From: Sabulibacter ruber | Lineage (GTDB): Bacteria > Bacteroidota > Bacteroidia > Cytophagales > Hymenobacteraceae | Direction of reading: 5' to 3' | DNA length: 64,000 nt | Assembly: GCF_017355955.1 (NCBI RefSeq) | Contig: NZ_JAFFID010000001.1 | Span: 2,356,001 to 2,420,000 of the forward strand | In this document: positions 17,315 through 27,454 of the stretch, piece after piece | How positions within the stretch are numbered: the first letter of the stretch is position 1 | Layout of the letters: each line of letters begins with the position of its first letter | Program-made: the position numbers and the translations under genes | Notes under the pieces: generated by a model | Told to the model about the DNA's origin: nothing | The model's database searches: none | What the model saw: the letters and a program-made list of their open reading frames with translations, nothing else

Positions 17315-17926
17315 TCAGGCGGCTTTTTCTGCTTGATTCTGCTGCAGGCTTTTCTTCCAGTCCACGTAGCCCCACCACGCCAGGGCAAGGTACAGAAAGT
17401 ATAAAACGGCGGTAGGATAAAGCTCTTTGTAGATATAGATAGGCACGTACACGGCATCCACGGCAATCCAGATCAGCCAGTTTTCCAGTTTTTTCCGGCT
17501 CATGAGCCATTGGGCTCCCAGGCTTACCGCAGTGGTGGCGGCATCCCAGTAGGCTAAATCGGCATCGGTGTTATTCTTGAGGTAGGTACCCAGGCCAATG
17601 GTAAACAAGGGCACAAACACCAGCAGCCACACCCACTGCCGGGACGTCATCTTAGACACGGGGCGCTCTGCCCGCTGGTTGCCTTTGTGCAGCCACATGT
17701 ACCACCCGTAAAAGTTGAGCCCGGCAAACATGACCTGCAGGCCCATATCGGCGTAGAGGCGGGCATCGTAGAAAATGATAATGTACAGGGTCACGCTGAT
17801 GAGCGCGATGGGAAAGGTCCAGATGTTCTGCCGGGCAGCCAGCCACACGCACAGCAAACCCGTGATTACGCCTGTCACCTCGGTGACAGTGGCCAGATCC
17901 CATTGGCTTGGGGAGAAAAGATCCAT
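17315..17926 (-). CDS. pnuC: Nicotinamide riboside transporter PnuC
   Basis: 203 residues with about seven membrane segments, as in the PnuC (SWEET-like) family. Recognisable parts are the N-terminal TEVTGVITGLLCVWLAARQN, WTFPIALISVTLYIIIFYDA, the GLNFYGWYMWLH segment and the later LENWLIWIAVDAVYVPIYIY, which carries the W/N residues that line the riboside site. It lets nicotinamide riboside diffuse across the inner membrane, and uptake is driven by phosphorylation. The NadR-like kinase is downstream on the same strand, separated by two genes. No TPP-riboswitch-like leader was noticed, which favours PnuC over the thiamine-linked PnuT. Confidence 0.92.
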   Translation of the reverse strand: MDLFSPSQWDLATVTEVTGVITGLLCVWLAARQNIWTFPIALISVTLYIIIFYDARLYADMGLQVMFAGLNFYGWYMWLHKGNQRAERPVSKMTSRQWVWLLVFVPLFTIGLGTYLKNNTDADLAYWDAATTAVSLGAQWLMSRKKLENWLIWIAVDAVYVPIYIYKELYPTAVLYFLYLALAWWGYVDWKKSLQQNQAEKAA

Positions 17927-17944
17927 AGAAAGCTTTTTTGCCGG

Positions 17945-17990
17945 CTTCTGTTTTAGGGCTGTTTTTCAGATTAGTGCCTCAAAACAGAAG
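17945..17990. repeat. Dispersed intergenic palindrome (family copy 8)
   Basis: Outer arms CTTCTGTTTT (17945-17954) and AAAACAGAAG (17981-17990) pair perfectly, with an imperfect inner stem. It lies between the divergent pnuC and rhodanese genes. Confidence 0.7.
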
Positions 17991-18074
17991 AAAGCATGGG
18001 TAAAGGTCACAAAAATAGAAGCTTCAGAGTTGGTTGTACCTGGCAGGAACCCTTTCCGTCAAAATAATTTGGGG

Positions 18075-18082
18075 TATCTTTG
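18075..18082 (+). promoter_or_regulatory. -7 box directly before the rhodanese start codon
   Basis: TATCTTTG matches TAnnTTTG and ends only four bases before the ATG at 18087. Transcription starting the usual few bases downstream would give a leaderless mRNA. Confidence 0.55.
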
Positions 18083-18086
18083 CCCT

Positions 18087-18407
18087 ATGCTACCCGAGAT
18101 CACGCCCCAACAACTGAAAGAACGCTTGGACCGCCAGGAACCGCTGCAACTCATTGACGTGCGCGAACCGCAGGAGTGGGCAATCTGCAATCTGGGCGGC
18201 CAACTGATTCCCCTTGGTGAGATTCCCAAACAAGCAGCTAGCCTAGACAAGGAAACGCCCACGGTGCTCATCTGCCACCACGGTTTCAGAAGTGCGCAGG
18301 CGTTGATGTTCCTGCAACAGCGCCACGGCTTCAACAACCTGCTGAACCTCAAGGGCGGCGTACATGCCTGGGCGCAGGAAGTAGACCCTACTTTTCCGGT
18401 ATACTAA
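18087..18407 (+). CDS. Rhodanese-like domain protein
   Basis: Single-domain rhodanese, 106 residues and cytosolic. QLIDVREPQEW is the CH2A-type motif and LICHHGFRSAQA is the active-site loop with Cys63, so it should be catalytically competent. It transfers sulfane sulfur from a donor such as thiosulfate, or from a persulfide carrier. I use the ATG at 18087, because the longer frame from 17775 runs backwards through pnuC's upstream region and the palindrome. It is followed within 6 bases by another palindrome copy and then guaB. Confidence 0.92.
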   Translation: MLPEITPQQLKERLDRQEPLQLIDVREPQEWAICNLGGQLIPLGEIPKQAASLDKETPTVLICHHGFRSAQALMFLQQRHGFNNLLNLKGGVHAWAQEVDPTFPVY

Positions 18408-18412
18408 ACGAA

Positions 18413-20014
<1,602 letters not shown>

Positions 20015-20049
20015 TCACCTCTTTTGGTAGTTTCTTTCAGAAAATACTC

Positions 20050-20087
20050 AGCTCTGCTCAATTCTTTTTGGGCAGAGCTTTTTCTTT
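20050..20087 (+). terminator. Rho-independent terminator of guaB
   Basis: 8-bp stem AGCTCTGC (20050-20057) with GCAGAGCT (20072-20079), followed by TTTTTCTTT. Confidence 0.85.
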
Positions 20088-20630
20088 AAGATTATCGCGG
20101 AGAGATTAGCATCTAATTAACCCATGTACCTTTTATTCTACCGGGAAGTCAAGAAGATAATAAGCTTCAGCACTTTAACCACCCTGCATCTGCGGCTTTC
20201 CTGAATACTAAAATGCAGGTGTTAATCAAGCGCTCCGTTGGCAGTAGCCTTTTTCCAAGCCTCTGCTATATCAGGCCACATTTCCCACAAGACATTTATT
20301 CATAGCAACTTGAAGAAATAAAAGCGATCAATCCCGTCAAAAACCAGGCGTAAAAGCGGGTTTGAGCAGCCAGATCATCTTTGCTCCCACCTTTGCGCAA
20401 CCTGAGAATTTTTCTTTTCGGCTTTGTGTTTTCTAGTTACCCCTGCGCTCATTTTTTTGGAATCCTTTCTATTTTTATTGGCTCAATGCATTTACCAGAG
20501 CAATTGAATCACTAGAAAAATCTGATTTCGGACAGGTTTGAAGAACATAACTTTTTTTTAGTTACTTTTAAAAAATTCTCGTATTCACCCAAATCTAACA
20601 CCTAAACACCACCAGCAGGCAACGTCACCA
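20088..20630. other. Intergenic region upstream of the partner-switching genes
   Basis: About 540 bases, AT-rich, without a convincing frame. It must contain the promoter of the phosphatase gene, but no exact TAnnTTTG box was found close to 20631. A weak stem CCTGCAT/ATGCAGG near 20185-20220 is all I see. Confidence 0.5.
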
Positions 20631-22709
20631 ATGCCCCAAGACACAACTATAAAGCGGTTATCTTTTTTTACCGGATGCGTGAGCTGGGTGCTTCTATTGG
20701 TGAATGTGTTGTTTTTGGCCCGCCAAGGGCATGAGGGAGTTGCCAATGCCGCAGTCCCTTACCTGAACAACGTGCTTTCTGTGCTCTTCATTCTTTCTGT
20801 GTTTCTGTACCAGCGGTGCAACGTGCCGGTGCAGCGTAACGCAGAGTTCACGTCTCCGCTTTGGAACCTCTTTGTAAAAGGAGGCCTGGGTGCGTACGTC
20901 TGTATGCTGCTGTACATTGGCTACCCCGGCCTGAACCAACAATGGATCAACAGCCCTTACCTGCTGGATATCATTTACCAGATCCTCTTTGGGTTTCTGG
21001 TGTATTTTTTGGGAAAAGGGTTCTATACGTGGCGGCAATTCATTCTTTACCACAAGACCAAAGACCTGCAAGCGCAATGGAAATGGTTTGAGATACTGGT
21101 TTATCTCACGCTGTTGGTGCCTTTACTGAACGTGAAGTACATGCAGCACATCTTCCTGATCCTGGATCTGGGCCTGCTTCTGCTGTACAGCCTGTACATG
21201 AGTGTGCACCTCAGGTGGGTGGCCCTCCTAAGCCTGGACAAGAAATGGGGAAGCATTTTCCTGCTCACGGCCATTTTGCTTTCTGGGGTACTGTTTGTCA
21301 ACTTCCTCTTCCGCTATGCAGACTCTCCTGAACTGGTGGTAGACTACACAGACAATCCGTTCATCCTGCTTACCCTTGCGTTCGTGCTGCTCTATGCCTT
21401 GGCGTCTTTGCTGGTGGCCTTGTTCAGTTTGCCCACTTCTAAAGTATTTGAGCAGAAAAACGCCGACCTGCTGAGTTTCCAACGGTTGAGCCACACTATT
21501 CAGCAAGGCCAGAGCGAACAGGAAGTGTATCAGCTTCTGTTTGAAAGCGCCACCAAAGCCACCGGGGCAGATGCGGGCTGGCTGGAGATAGGTGAGCAAA
21601 AGTATACAGACCCCTCCAGGTTCAGAGAGATTGCCCCCGATGACGATGTACAGGCCATGGTGAAAGCCATTGTCACCCTGGTGCATGAGGAGGACAAAAC
21701 CGCCCGAGACAATGTGTACATCAACGGAGACCTTAACCTACACCCAGAGTTCAGGAACCTGAACAGCCCGTACAACTCATTGCTGGTAGTTCCCTTGGCC
21801 TCCACCAAGCGCCGGTATGGCTACTTATACCTTTTGCTGGAAGTAGAGCAGGGTTTTGATCCAGATACCGTGAGCGTGGTGCAATCTTTTGCAAACCAAA
21901 CGGTGCTTACCATTGAGAACCTGCGGCTCATGGAAGAATCATTGCAGAACGAGCGCTACAAAGAAGAACTCAAGATTGCCAGTTTGGTACAGGACCGCCT
22001 GAACCCCAAGACCTTCCCCACCGATACCTGGTTTGAGATCAGCACCTACTCCCAGGCCGCCAAAGAAGTGGGAGGCGACTTCTATGATTACCTGCAACTG
22101 AGCGAGTCGCGCATTGCCATCATCATTGGAGACGTGTCTGGGAAAGGGATTTCCGCGGCGTTTCACATGGCCCAGATGAAAGGGATTTTCCACGGCCTCA
22201 TGCAGCAGGACCTGTTGCCAGACGAGTTCATGGTGCAGGCCAACAGTGCCCTGAGCCGTTGCCTGGAGAGAACATCGTTCATCACCTCAGCCTTGTATAT
22301 CATTGATTACAAGATGCAGGGGGTTTCCTTTGCCCGGGCGGGCCATTGCCACACACTTTACTACAACTCTATGATGGAAGATACGTTCTATTTCCAGACA
22401 GAAGGGTTGGGTCTGGGCATTATCAGGGATGCCTCCTACGCCAAGCGCATTCACCGCCTCCACTATGATTACAACCCCGGAGATGTGATGGTCATCTACA
22501 CAGATGGCATTGTGGAAGCCCGCAATGAACGGCAGGATGAATACGGCGAGGAACGTCTCAAATACATGCTTTCCCAAACGTATCATTTAGAGGCAGAGGA
22601 CATTAAAAGCGCTATCATCAACGATGTCAACGACTTCAGCAATGACACCCTGCACGATGACCAGACTCTGCTCGTAATCAAGTTTAAACACCGTCAACCT
22701 AATATTTAG
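20631..22709 (+). CDS. Membrane SpoIIE/PP2C-type serine phosphatase with GAF domain
   Basis: 692 residues. Several hydrophobic helices in residues 1-265 form a membrane sensor, a GAF domain follows (about 275-440, ending NQTVLTIENLRLMEE), a short coiled linker comes next, and the C-terminal PP2C/SpoIIE phosphatase (about 465-690) shows AKEVGGDFYDYLQL, IIIGDVSGKGISAAFHMA, FARAGHCHTLYYN and VMVIYTDGIVEARN with its metal-binding Asp residues. Enzymes of this class dephosphorylate a STAS antagonist, and a STAS gene follows at once, then a HATPase kinase gene, so this is the activating phosphatase of a partner-switching module. The input is unknown. Confidence 0.93.
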   Translation: MPQDTTIKRLSFFTGCVSWVLLLVNVLFLARQGHEGVANAAVPYLNNVLSVLFILSVFLYQRCNVPVQRNAEFTSPLWNLFVKGGLGAYVCMLLYIGYPGLNQQWINSPYLLDIIYQILFGFLVYFLGKGFYTWRQFILYHKTKDLQAQWKWFEILVYLTLLVPLLNVKYMQHIFLILDLGLLLLYSLYMSVHLRWVALLSLDKKWGSIFLLTAILLSGVLFVNFLFRYADSPELVVDYTDNPFILLTLAFVLLYALASLLVALFSLPTSKVFEQKNADLLSFQRLSHTIQQGQSEQEVYQLLFESATKATGADAGWLEIGEQKYTDPSRFREIAPDDDVQAMVKAIVTLVHEEDKTARDNVYINGDLNLHPEFRNLNSPYNSLLVVPLASTKRRYGYLYLLLEVEQGFDPDTVSVVQSFANQTVLTIENLRLMEESLQNERYKEELKIASLVQDRLNPKTFPTDTWFEISTYSQAAKEVGGDFYDYLQLSESRIAIIIGDVSGKGISAAFHMAQMKGIFHGLMQQDLLPDEFMVQANSALSRCLERTSFITSALYIIDYKMQGVSFARAGHCHTLYYNSMMEDTFYFQTEGLGLGIIRDASYAKRIHRLHYDYNPGDVMVIYTDGIVEARNERQDEYGEERLKYMLSQTYHLEAEDIKSAIINDVNDFSNDTLHDDQTLLVIKFKHRQPNI

Positions 22710-22729
22710 AGGATTCGTAAAGAAGCACG

Positions 22730-23068
22730 ATGAAGATAAAACATACTATTACCGACAACACTATCACCATCAGCCTGGATGGTGAGTTAGATGCCAGTTC
22801 CTCTGTGCTGCTGGATGAAGAGCTTTCCAATCCCAGCATCATGATGTTTGGCAAAATTCTGGTTGACTGCAAGAACCTCAACTACATTTCCTCTGCGGGC
22901 CTGGGCGTGTTCATCTCGCATTTGCAGCGCTTTGAAGACGCGCAGATCAAGCTGATCTTCTTTAACATGCAAGAGAAGGTACGTAACGTATTTGAGATTC
23001 TGGGATTAGATCTGCTTATGACCATTGTCTCTTCCTATGAAGAAGCTGTGACCATAGCCAATGACTAA
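22730..23068 (+). CDS. STAS domain anti-sigma-factor antagonist-like protein
   Basis: 112 residues of the SpoIIAA/RsbV type. ISLDGELDASSS is the first strand-turn, and NYISSAGLGVFISHL contains the phosphorylatable Ser (54 or 55). It should be phosphorylated by the next gene's kinase and dephosphorylated by the preceding phosphatase; the unphosphorylated form binds the kinase and frees its other partner. It starts 20 bases after the phosphatase stop and overlaps the kinase gene by 8 bases, which indicates cotranslation. Confidence 0.93.
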   Translation: MKIKHTITDNTITISLDGELDASSSVLLDEELSNPSIMMFGKILVDCKNLNYISSAGLGVFISHLQRFEDAQIKLIFFNMQEKVRNVFEILGLDLLMTIVSSYEEAVTIAND

Positions 23069-23471
23069 CAAGATCCGGGTCAGTTGTGACAGGAAGAACC
23101 TAAAGACCATCCGCGCGTTTGTGACGGAAACACTCTTACCTGCCCATTTGTCTGAGATCACGTTAAACCAGATCATCCTGGCCGTAGACGAGATCTGCGC
23201 CAACCTGATCATCCACTCCAACCAGGAAGACAGCCGTAAATTCATTTGTCTTTCCATCCATTATGATAAGAAGGAAATCGTGATTGAGCTGGAAGACAAC
23301 GGCACCCCTTTTGTGAAGGCAAACTATAAGGAACCTAATATCCATGACAACATCAGGTCAGGGAAAAAAGGGGGCGTGGGGGTGGCTCTGGTTAACCGCA
23401 TTATGGACAAAGTAGAATACAGCGTGAACGGCTCCACCAATATTTGCCGGCTTCACAAATACCTGCAATAA
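23061..23471 (+). CDS. Anti-sigma regulatory factor (RsbW-like serine kinase, HATPase_c_2)
   Basis: 136 residues of the GHKL fold. The N box is AVDEICANLIIHSN, the G1 box ELEDNGTPF, and the G2 region KKGGVGVALVNRIMDKVEY. By homology with RsbW/SpoIIAB it phosphorylates the STAS protein encoded just upstream. In Firmicutes the second partner is a sigma factor; no sigma factor is encoded nearby and the output in this organism is unknown. It is the last gene of a three-gene operon and is followed by a dispersed palindrome. Confidence 0.93.
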   Translation: MTNKIRVSCDRKNLKTIRAFVTETLLPAHLSEITLNQIILAVDEICANLIIHSNQEDSRKFICLSIHYDKKEIVIELEDNGTPFVKANYKEPNIHDNIRSGKKGGVGVALVNRIMDKVEYSVNGSTNICRLHKYLQ

Positions 23472-23511
23472 GCCACCCCGTAAATTTTTGATCCTTTGCA
23501 CAATAAAAACA

Positions 23512-23546
23512 GTTTTTGGGCTGTTTTGAGCAAAAGATGCCAAAAA
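23512..23546. repeat. Dispersed intergenic palindrome (family copy 10)
   Basis: GTTTTTGGGCTGTTTT then GAGC and AAAAGATGCCAAAAA. It lies 40 bases after the partner-switching operon. Confidence 0.65.
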
Positions 23547-23684
23547 TGGGGTGGGTTCTCCCCTCTCCTTTTTCTATGGCACTATGTTTTTCAATAGTAG
23601 CCCATTCTCTCCAAAAAAATGAGTAAAATTGCATAATGTTAGGGAAGCCTTGACACCCAGACATCCTGCATTTTGCTGATACCT

Positions 23685-25979
23685 ATGCGAGTTTCTTCTT
23701 TGTATGTGGGCCTAAGCGCCCTGCTCCTCTTCCAGTGTACTTCTCAAAAGAAGTCAGCTGAACCCGCTCTGCTTACCATTGGCCCAGAAAAGGTTCCTGT
23801 ATCTGAGTTTGCCTATGTCTATGAAAAAAACAACGGCTCAGCAGACAGTGCCTATACCAGCGCCAGCGTAAATGAGTACCTCAACCTCTACACCAATTTC
23901 AAACTGAAGGTGGCCGAGGCCAAAAGCCGGGGATTGGATACAACCCAGTCTTTCAGAACCGAGCTGAACGGGTATAAAGATCAACTGGCGCAACCCTACT
24001 TAACAGAGAAAAGTGTTACCGACCAGCTGGTGCGGGAAGCCTACGAGCGCCTGAAAAAAGAAGTAAACGCCACCCACATCTTGGTGACCGTAGATGCAGA
24101 AGCCGATCCTAAAGACACGCTGGCGGCTTTCCAAAAGATCTCTGATTTAAGAAACCAGGCCATAAACGGAACCTCGTTTGAAGCACTGGCCCAACGGTTC
24201 TCAGAAGACCCATCGGCCAGGGAAAACAACGGCAACCTGGGATATTTCACGGCGCTGCAGATGGTGTATCCGTTTGAGAACGCCGCCTACAATACCCCCG
24301 CCGGGCAGATTTCTCAGCCGGTAAGAACCCGCTTTGGGTACCACATCATCAAAGTGAACGAGGTACGTCCGGCCCAGGGTGAAATCAAAGTGGCCCACAT
24401 CATGGTGCGTGCTCAGCAGGGTTTGCCTAAGGCAGACTCAGTGACCGCCAAGAAAAAAATAGACGAGATCTACAGCCGCGTACAGCGCAAGGAAGACTGG
24501 AACAGATTAGCTTCCCAGTTCTCTGAAGACGCAGCCTCAGCTGACAACGGTGGGGAGCTGCCATGGTTTGGCACCGGCCGCATGATTCCTTCTTTTGAGG
24601 AAGCCGCCTTTGCCTTGGCCAAGCCAGGAGCAATCTCAGCGCCAGTGCAAACTCCGTACGGCTGGCACATCATCAAATTGCTGGAGCGCAAAGAACTGCC
24701 TACGTATGAGGAGATGGAAACCTCGCTCCGTAACCGCATTGCCAAAGATTCCCGTTCAGAACTGAACAAAGCTGCGTTCCTGCGCCGCATCAAAACCGAA
24801 AACAAATTCCAGGAGAACCAGACCATCAAAGAAGCTACCCTTCGCCTGGCAGATTCTACTTTGTTAAGTGGCAAATGGAAATTCAACGTTCCGGCAGAGC
24901 CAAAGAACCTGCCTGCTGCTACGTTGTTCACCATCAGCGGCCAACCTTACACCGTAGGCAACTTTGCTACCTACATTGAGGCAAACCAACGCCCAAGACA
25001 GAACGCTTCTCCCGCTCACGCCATGAACCTGCTGTACGACCGCTTTGTGGAAGCCAGCTTGCTTAACTATGAGCGCGAGCACCTGGAGGAAAAACACAAA
25101 GACTACAGAATGCTGGTGAACGAGTACCATGACGGTATTCTGCTGTTCCAGCTGATGGAAGAGAAGGTATGGGCCAAGGCGGTGGAAGACACCACAGGTT
25201 TGAAAGCCTACTTTGAGGCCAACAAAGACAAATACATGTGGGGTGAGCGTGCCCAGGCTACTATTCTGAGCGCTGCCACCCCGGCAATTCTGGAGCAGGC
25301 CAAAGCCCAGTTGGAGCAAGGCAGATTCCAGTCGGTGCGCAACAGGCAGGCAGATCTTACCTTCACCTTTGGGAACGATGATCTTTCTAAGGCCGGGAAA
25401 GCCCAGTTAGACCAATTAGCAACCGCCATGCAGGCAGACACATCGCTTTCCCTGGAGTTAACCGGCTACCTGGATTCCCGCGAGGCCACCAACAAAAAGA
25501 ACGCGAACCTGCCCACCCGCCGGGCCACTGCCGTGAAGAACTATTTGCTGCAGAAAGGAGTTGACAAAGAGAAAATTGAGTTGGTGCCAGCCGCTGGCCA
25601 GTCTGCCAGTTCCCGTAACGCCCGCAGAGTAGCCCTCACTGTATATTCTTCAGATCTGCAGGCCCTGGCAGAGCAACTGAACCAAAGCAACCCACTGGCC
25701 CTGCAAGTTACCTCGCGTAAGTTCCAGCGCGGCGAAAACAAGATGCTGGATGGCGTTACCTGGAAACCGGGCACCTACAACCTCACTCATGAAGGCAGAC
25801 CAACCTGGGTGAAGATTGAGCAGGTAGAGGCTCCAACTCCTAAGAAGTTGAGTGAAACCCGCGGGGTGGTCATCTCAGATTACCAGAACTTCCTGGAGCA
25901 GGAATGGATCAAAGAACTGCGCCAGAAATATCCGGTGAGTGTCAATCAGCCAGAAGTGCAGAAGCTTATTAAGAAGTAA
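23685..25979 (+). CDS. Lipoprotein peptidyl-prolyl isomerase with two parvulin domains and an OmpA-like insert
   Basis: About 764 residues. I use the ATG at 23685 (the frame before it starts only with TTG); it begins a lipoprotein signal with LLLFQC, Cys18. Two PpiC rotamase domains are clear, about residues 127-227 (NATHILV to YHIIKVNE) and 233-336 (VAHIMVR to WHIIKLLER). After a helical segment, residues about 557-652 look like an OmpA C-terminal peptidoglycan-binding domain (FTFGNDDLSKAGKAQLDQLA, NLPTRRATAVKNYL), then a further C-terminal part. The isomerase domains would help fold outer-membrane proteins in the periplasm. An OmpA module inside such a protein is unusual. Two genes downstream extend the run. 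Confidence 0.9.
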   Translation: MRVSSLYVGLSALLLFQCTSQKKSAEPALLTIGPEKVPVSEFAYVYEKNNGSADSAYTSASVNEYLNLYTNFKLKVAEAKSRGLDTTQSFRTELNGYKDQLAQPYLTEKSVTDQLVREAYERLKKEVNATHILVTVDAEADPKDTLAAFQKISDLRNQAINGTSFEALAQRFSEDPSARENNGNLGYFTALQMVYPFENAAYNTPAGQISQPVRTRFGYHIIKVNEVRPAQGEIKVAHIMVRAQQGLPKADSVTAKKKIDEIYSRVQRKEDWNRLASQFSEDAASADNGGELPWFGTGRMIPSFEEAAFALAKPGAISAPVQTPYGWHIIKLLERKELPTYEEMETSLRNRIAKDSRSELNKAAFLRRIKTENKFQENQTIKEATLRLADSTLLSGKWKFNVPAEPKNLPAATLFTISGQPYTVGNFATYIEANQRPRQNASPAHAMNLLYDRFVEASLLNYEREHLEEKHKDYRMLVNEYHDGILLFQLMEEKVWAKAVEDTTGLKAYFEANKDKYMWGERAQATILSAATPAILEQAKAQLEQGRFQSVRNRQADLTFTFGNDDLSKAGKAQLDQLATAMQADTSLSLELTGYLDSREATNKKNANLPTRRATAVKNYLLQKGVDKEKIELVPAAGQSASSRNARRVALTVYSSDLQALAEQLNQSNPLALQVTSRKFQRGENKMLDGVTWKPGTYNLTHEGRPTWVKIEQVEAPTPKKLSETRGVVISDYQNFLEQEWIKELRQKYPVSVNQPEVQKLIKK

Positions 25980-26091
25980 GCCGGACAGAAGTTTCCTTTA
26001 GTGGAGCGGTTTACCTAGCTTTGTCTGTTCACGACTATACTATTTTGCAAGAGAAGCGGTTCTATAGAAAGCTACCGCTATACAGAGTAAC

Positions 26092-27444
26092 ATGAAAATC
26101 AGAATATCTATTTCTTCTTTTTTTAAAACCATTCTAACTGTTTGCGTTCTGGCCTCCTTTGCGCAACAGGCAGAAGCCCAGCAGGCCACGTTGGTAGACA
26201 ACATTGTGGCCAAGGTGGGAGGACACATCATTCTGCGTTCAGAGTTGGAGTTCCAGCACGCCAACGCGGTGAGCCAGGGCTACAAGTCTCCAACCCTGCG
26301 TTGCGAGATTCTGCGGTCTTTGGTGCAGAACAAACTGTTGCTAGCCCGTGCCGAGGTGGATTCTGTGATTGTAGAGGAAAGCACCATCAACGCTGAGTTG
26401 GAAGGACGTTTAAACCAGTTTGTTGCCCAGATTGGTAGCCCAGAGCGCCTGGAGGAGTACTACAACAAGCCCATGAGCGAGATCAGAAGCGATCTGCGCC
26501 GCAGCCTGACCGAGCAATTGACCGTGCAGAAAATGGAGCGGGAGATTGCCGGTAAAATCAAGGTGACGCCTAAAGAGGTACAACGCTATTTCAACCGTAT
26601 TCCTAAAGACAGCTTACCATACTTTTCTACCGAGGTGGAAGTTGGGCAGATTGTGAAGATCGCGCAGATTGGAACCGCTCAGAAGCAAGCCGCCCGTGAG
26701 CAGTTAGAAGCCATCCGGAAGCGCATTGTAGCCGGAGAAGACTTTGCCACGCTGGCCCGCCAGTATTCACAGGACCCTGGTTCTGGTGCGCAGGGCGGAG
26801 AGTTGGGCTTCTTCAAGAAACGTGAACTGGTACCTGAGTACGAAGCAGCAGCCTTGAAACTGCAGCCCGGCGAGATATCTCCGGTGATTGAGTCAATGTT
26901 CGGGTTCCACGTTATCCAGCTGATTGAGCGCCGCGGCGAAGAATTCAACACGCGCCATATCCTCATCAAACCGGCCACTGCCCAGGTAGACGTGCAGCAA
27001 ACCGCTCACTTGCTGGACAGCATCCGTACCCGTATTCAGGCAGACAGCATCTCTTTCGCCAAAGCGGCCAAAGAATTTTCAGACGACATGGCTACCAAAG
27101 GCAACGGTGGGATGATCACTTTGCCCAACAGCCCTACCACCTACATTCCGGTAGACAAGCTGGACCCGTCTGTTTTCTTCGTGATTGATACCATGCAGGT
27201 AGGTTCTATCAGCGGGCCGCTTCCGTACCGTACCGAGGATGGCAAAGAGGCCATGCGTATTCTTTACCTCAAGTCAAAGTCTACGCCGCACCAGGCCAAC
27301 TTGCAAGACGACTATCAAAAGATTGCCGCTGCCGCCCTGGCCGACAAGCGTAACCGAGCCATTAACGAGTGGTTTGAAAAAAATAAAGAAACGGTGTTTA
27401 TTGACATCGTTCCAGATTTCAAAACCTGTAGTTTAGACGACTAA
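26092..27444 (+). CDS. surA: SurA-like periplasmic peptidyl-prolyl isomerase
   Basis: 450 residues with a signal peptide ending AEAQ. The N-terminal SurA chaperone region (LVDNIVAKVGGHIILRSELE, then a helical part) is followed by two parvulin domains: about residues 180-285 (EVEVGQIVKIAQ to GFHVIQLIERR) and 290-400 (NTRHILIKPA to ILYLKSKSTP). SurA carries unfolded outer-membrane proteins to the BAM complex. It lies 112 bases after the lipoprotein isomerase gene and 10 bases before moxR, so the three may form one operon. The symbol is by domain layout; orthology with E. coli surA is not proven. Confidence 0.9.
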   Translation: MKIRISISSFFKTILTVCVLASFAQQAEAQQATLVDNIVAKVGGHIILRSELEFQHANAVSQGYKSPTLRCEILRSLVQNKLLLARAEVDSVIVEESTINAELEGRLNQFVAQIGSPERLEEYYNKPMSEIRSDLRRSLTEQLTVQKMEREIAGKIKVTPKEVQRYFNRIPKDSLPYFSTEVEVGQIVKIAQIGTAQKQAAREQLEAIRKRIVAGEDFATLARQYSQDPGSGAQGGELGFFKKRELVPEYEAAALKLQPGEISPVIESMFGFHVIQLIERRGEEFNTRHILIKPATAQVDVQQTAHLLDSIRTRIQADSISFAKAAKEFSDDMATKGNGGMITLPNSPTTYIPVDKLDPSVFFVIDTMQVGSISGPLPYRTEDGKEAMRILYLKSKSTPHQANLQDDYQKIAAAALADKRNRAINEWFEKNKETVFIDIVPDFKTCSLDD

Positions 27445-27454
27445 ATCCCCTATT

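Noticed and set aside
17775-18407. Longer start of the rhodanese gene (210 residues)
   Set aside because: The extension runs antisense through pnuC, through a palindrome and through the TAnnTTTG box directly before the inner ATG.
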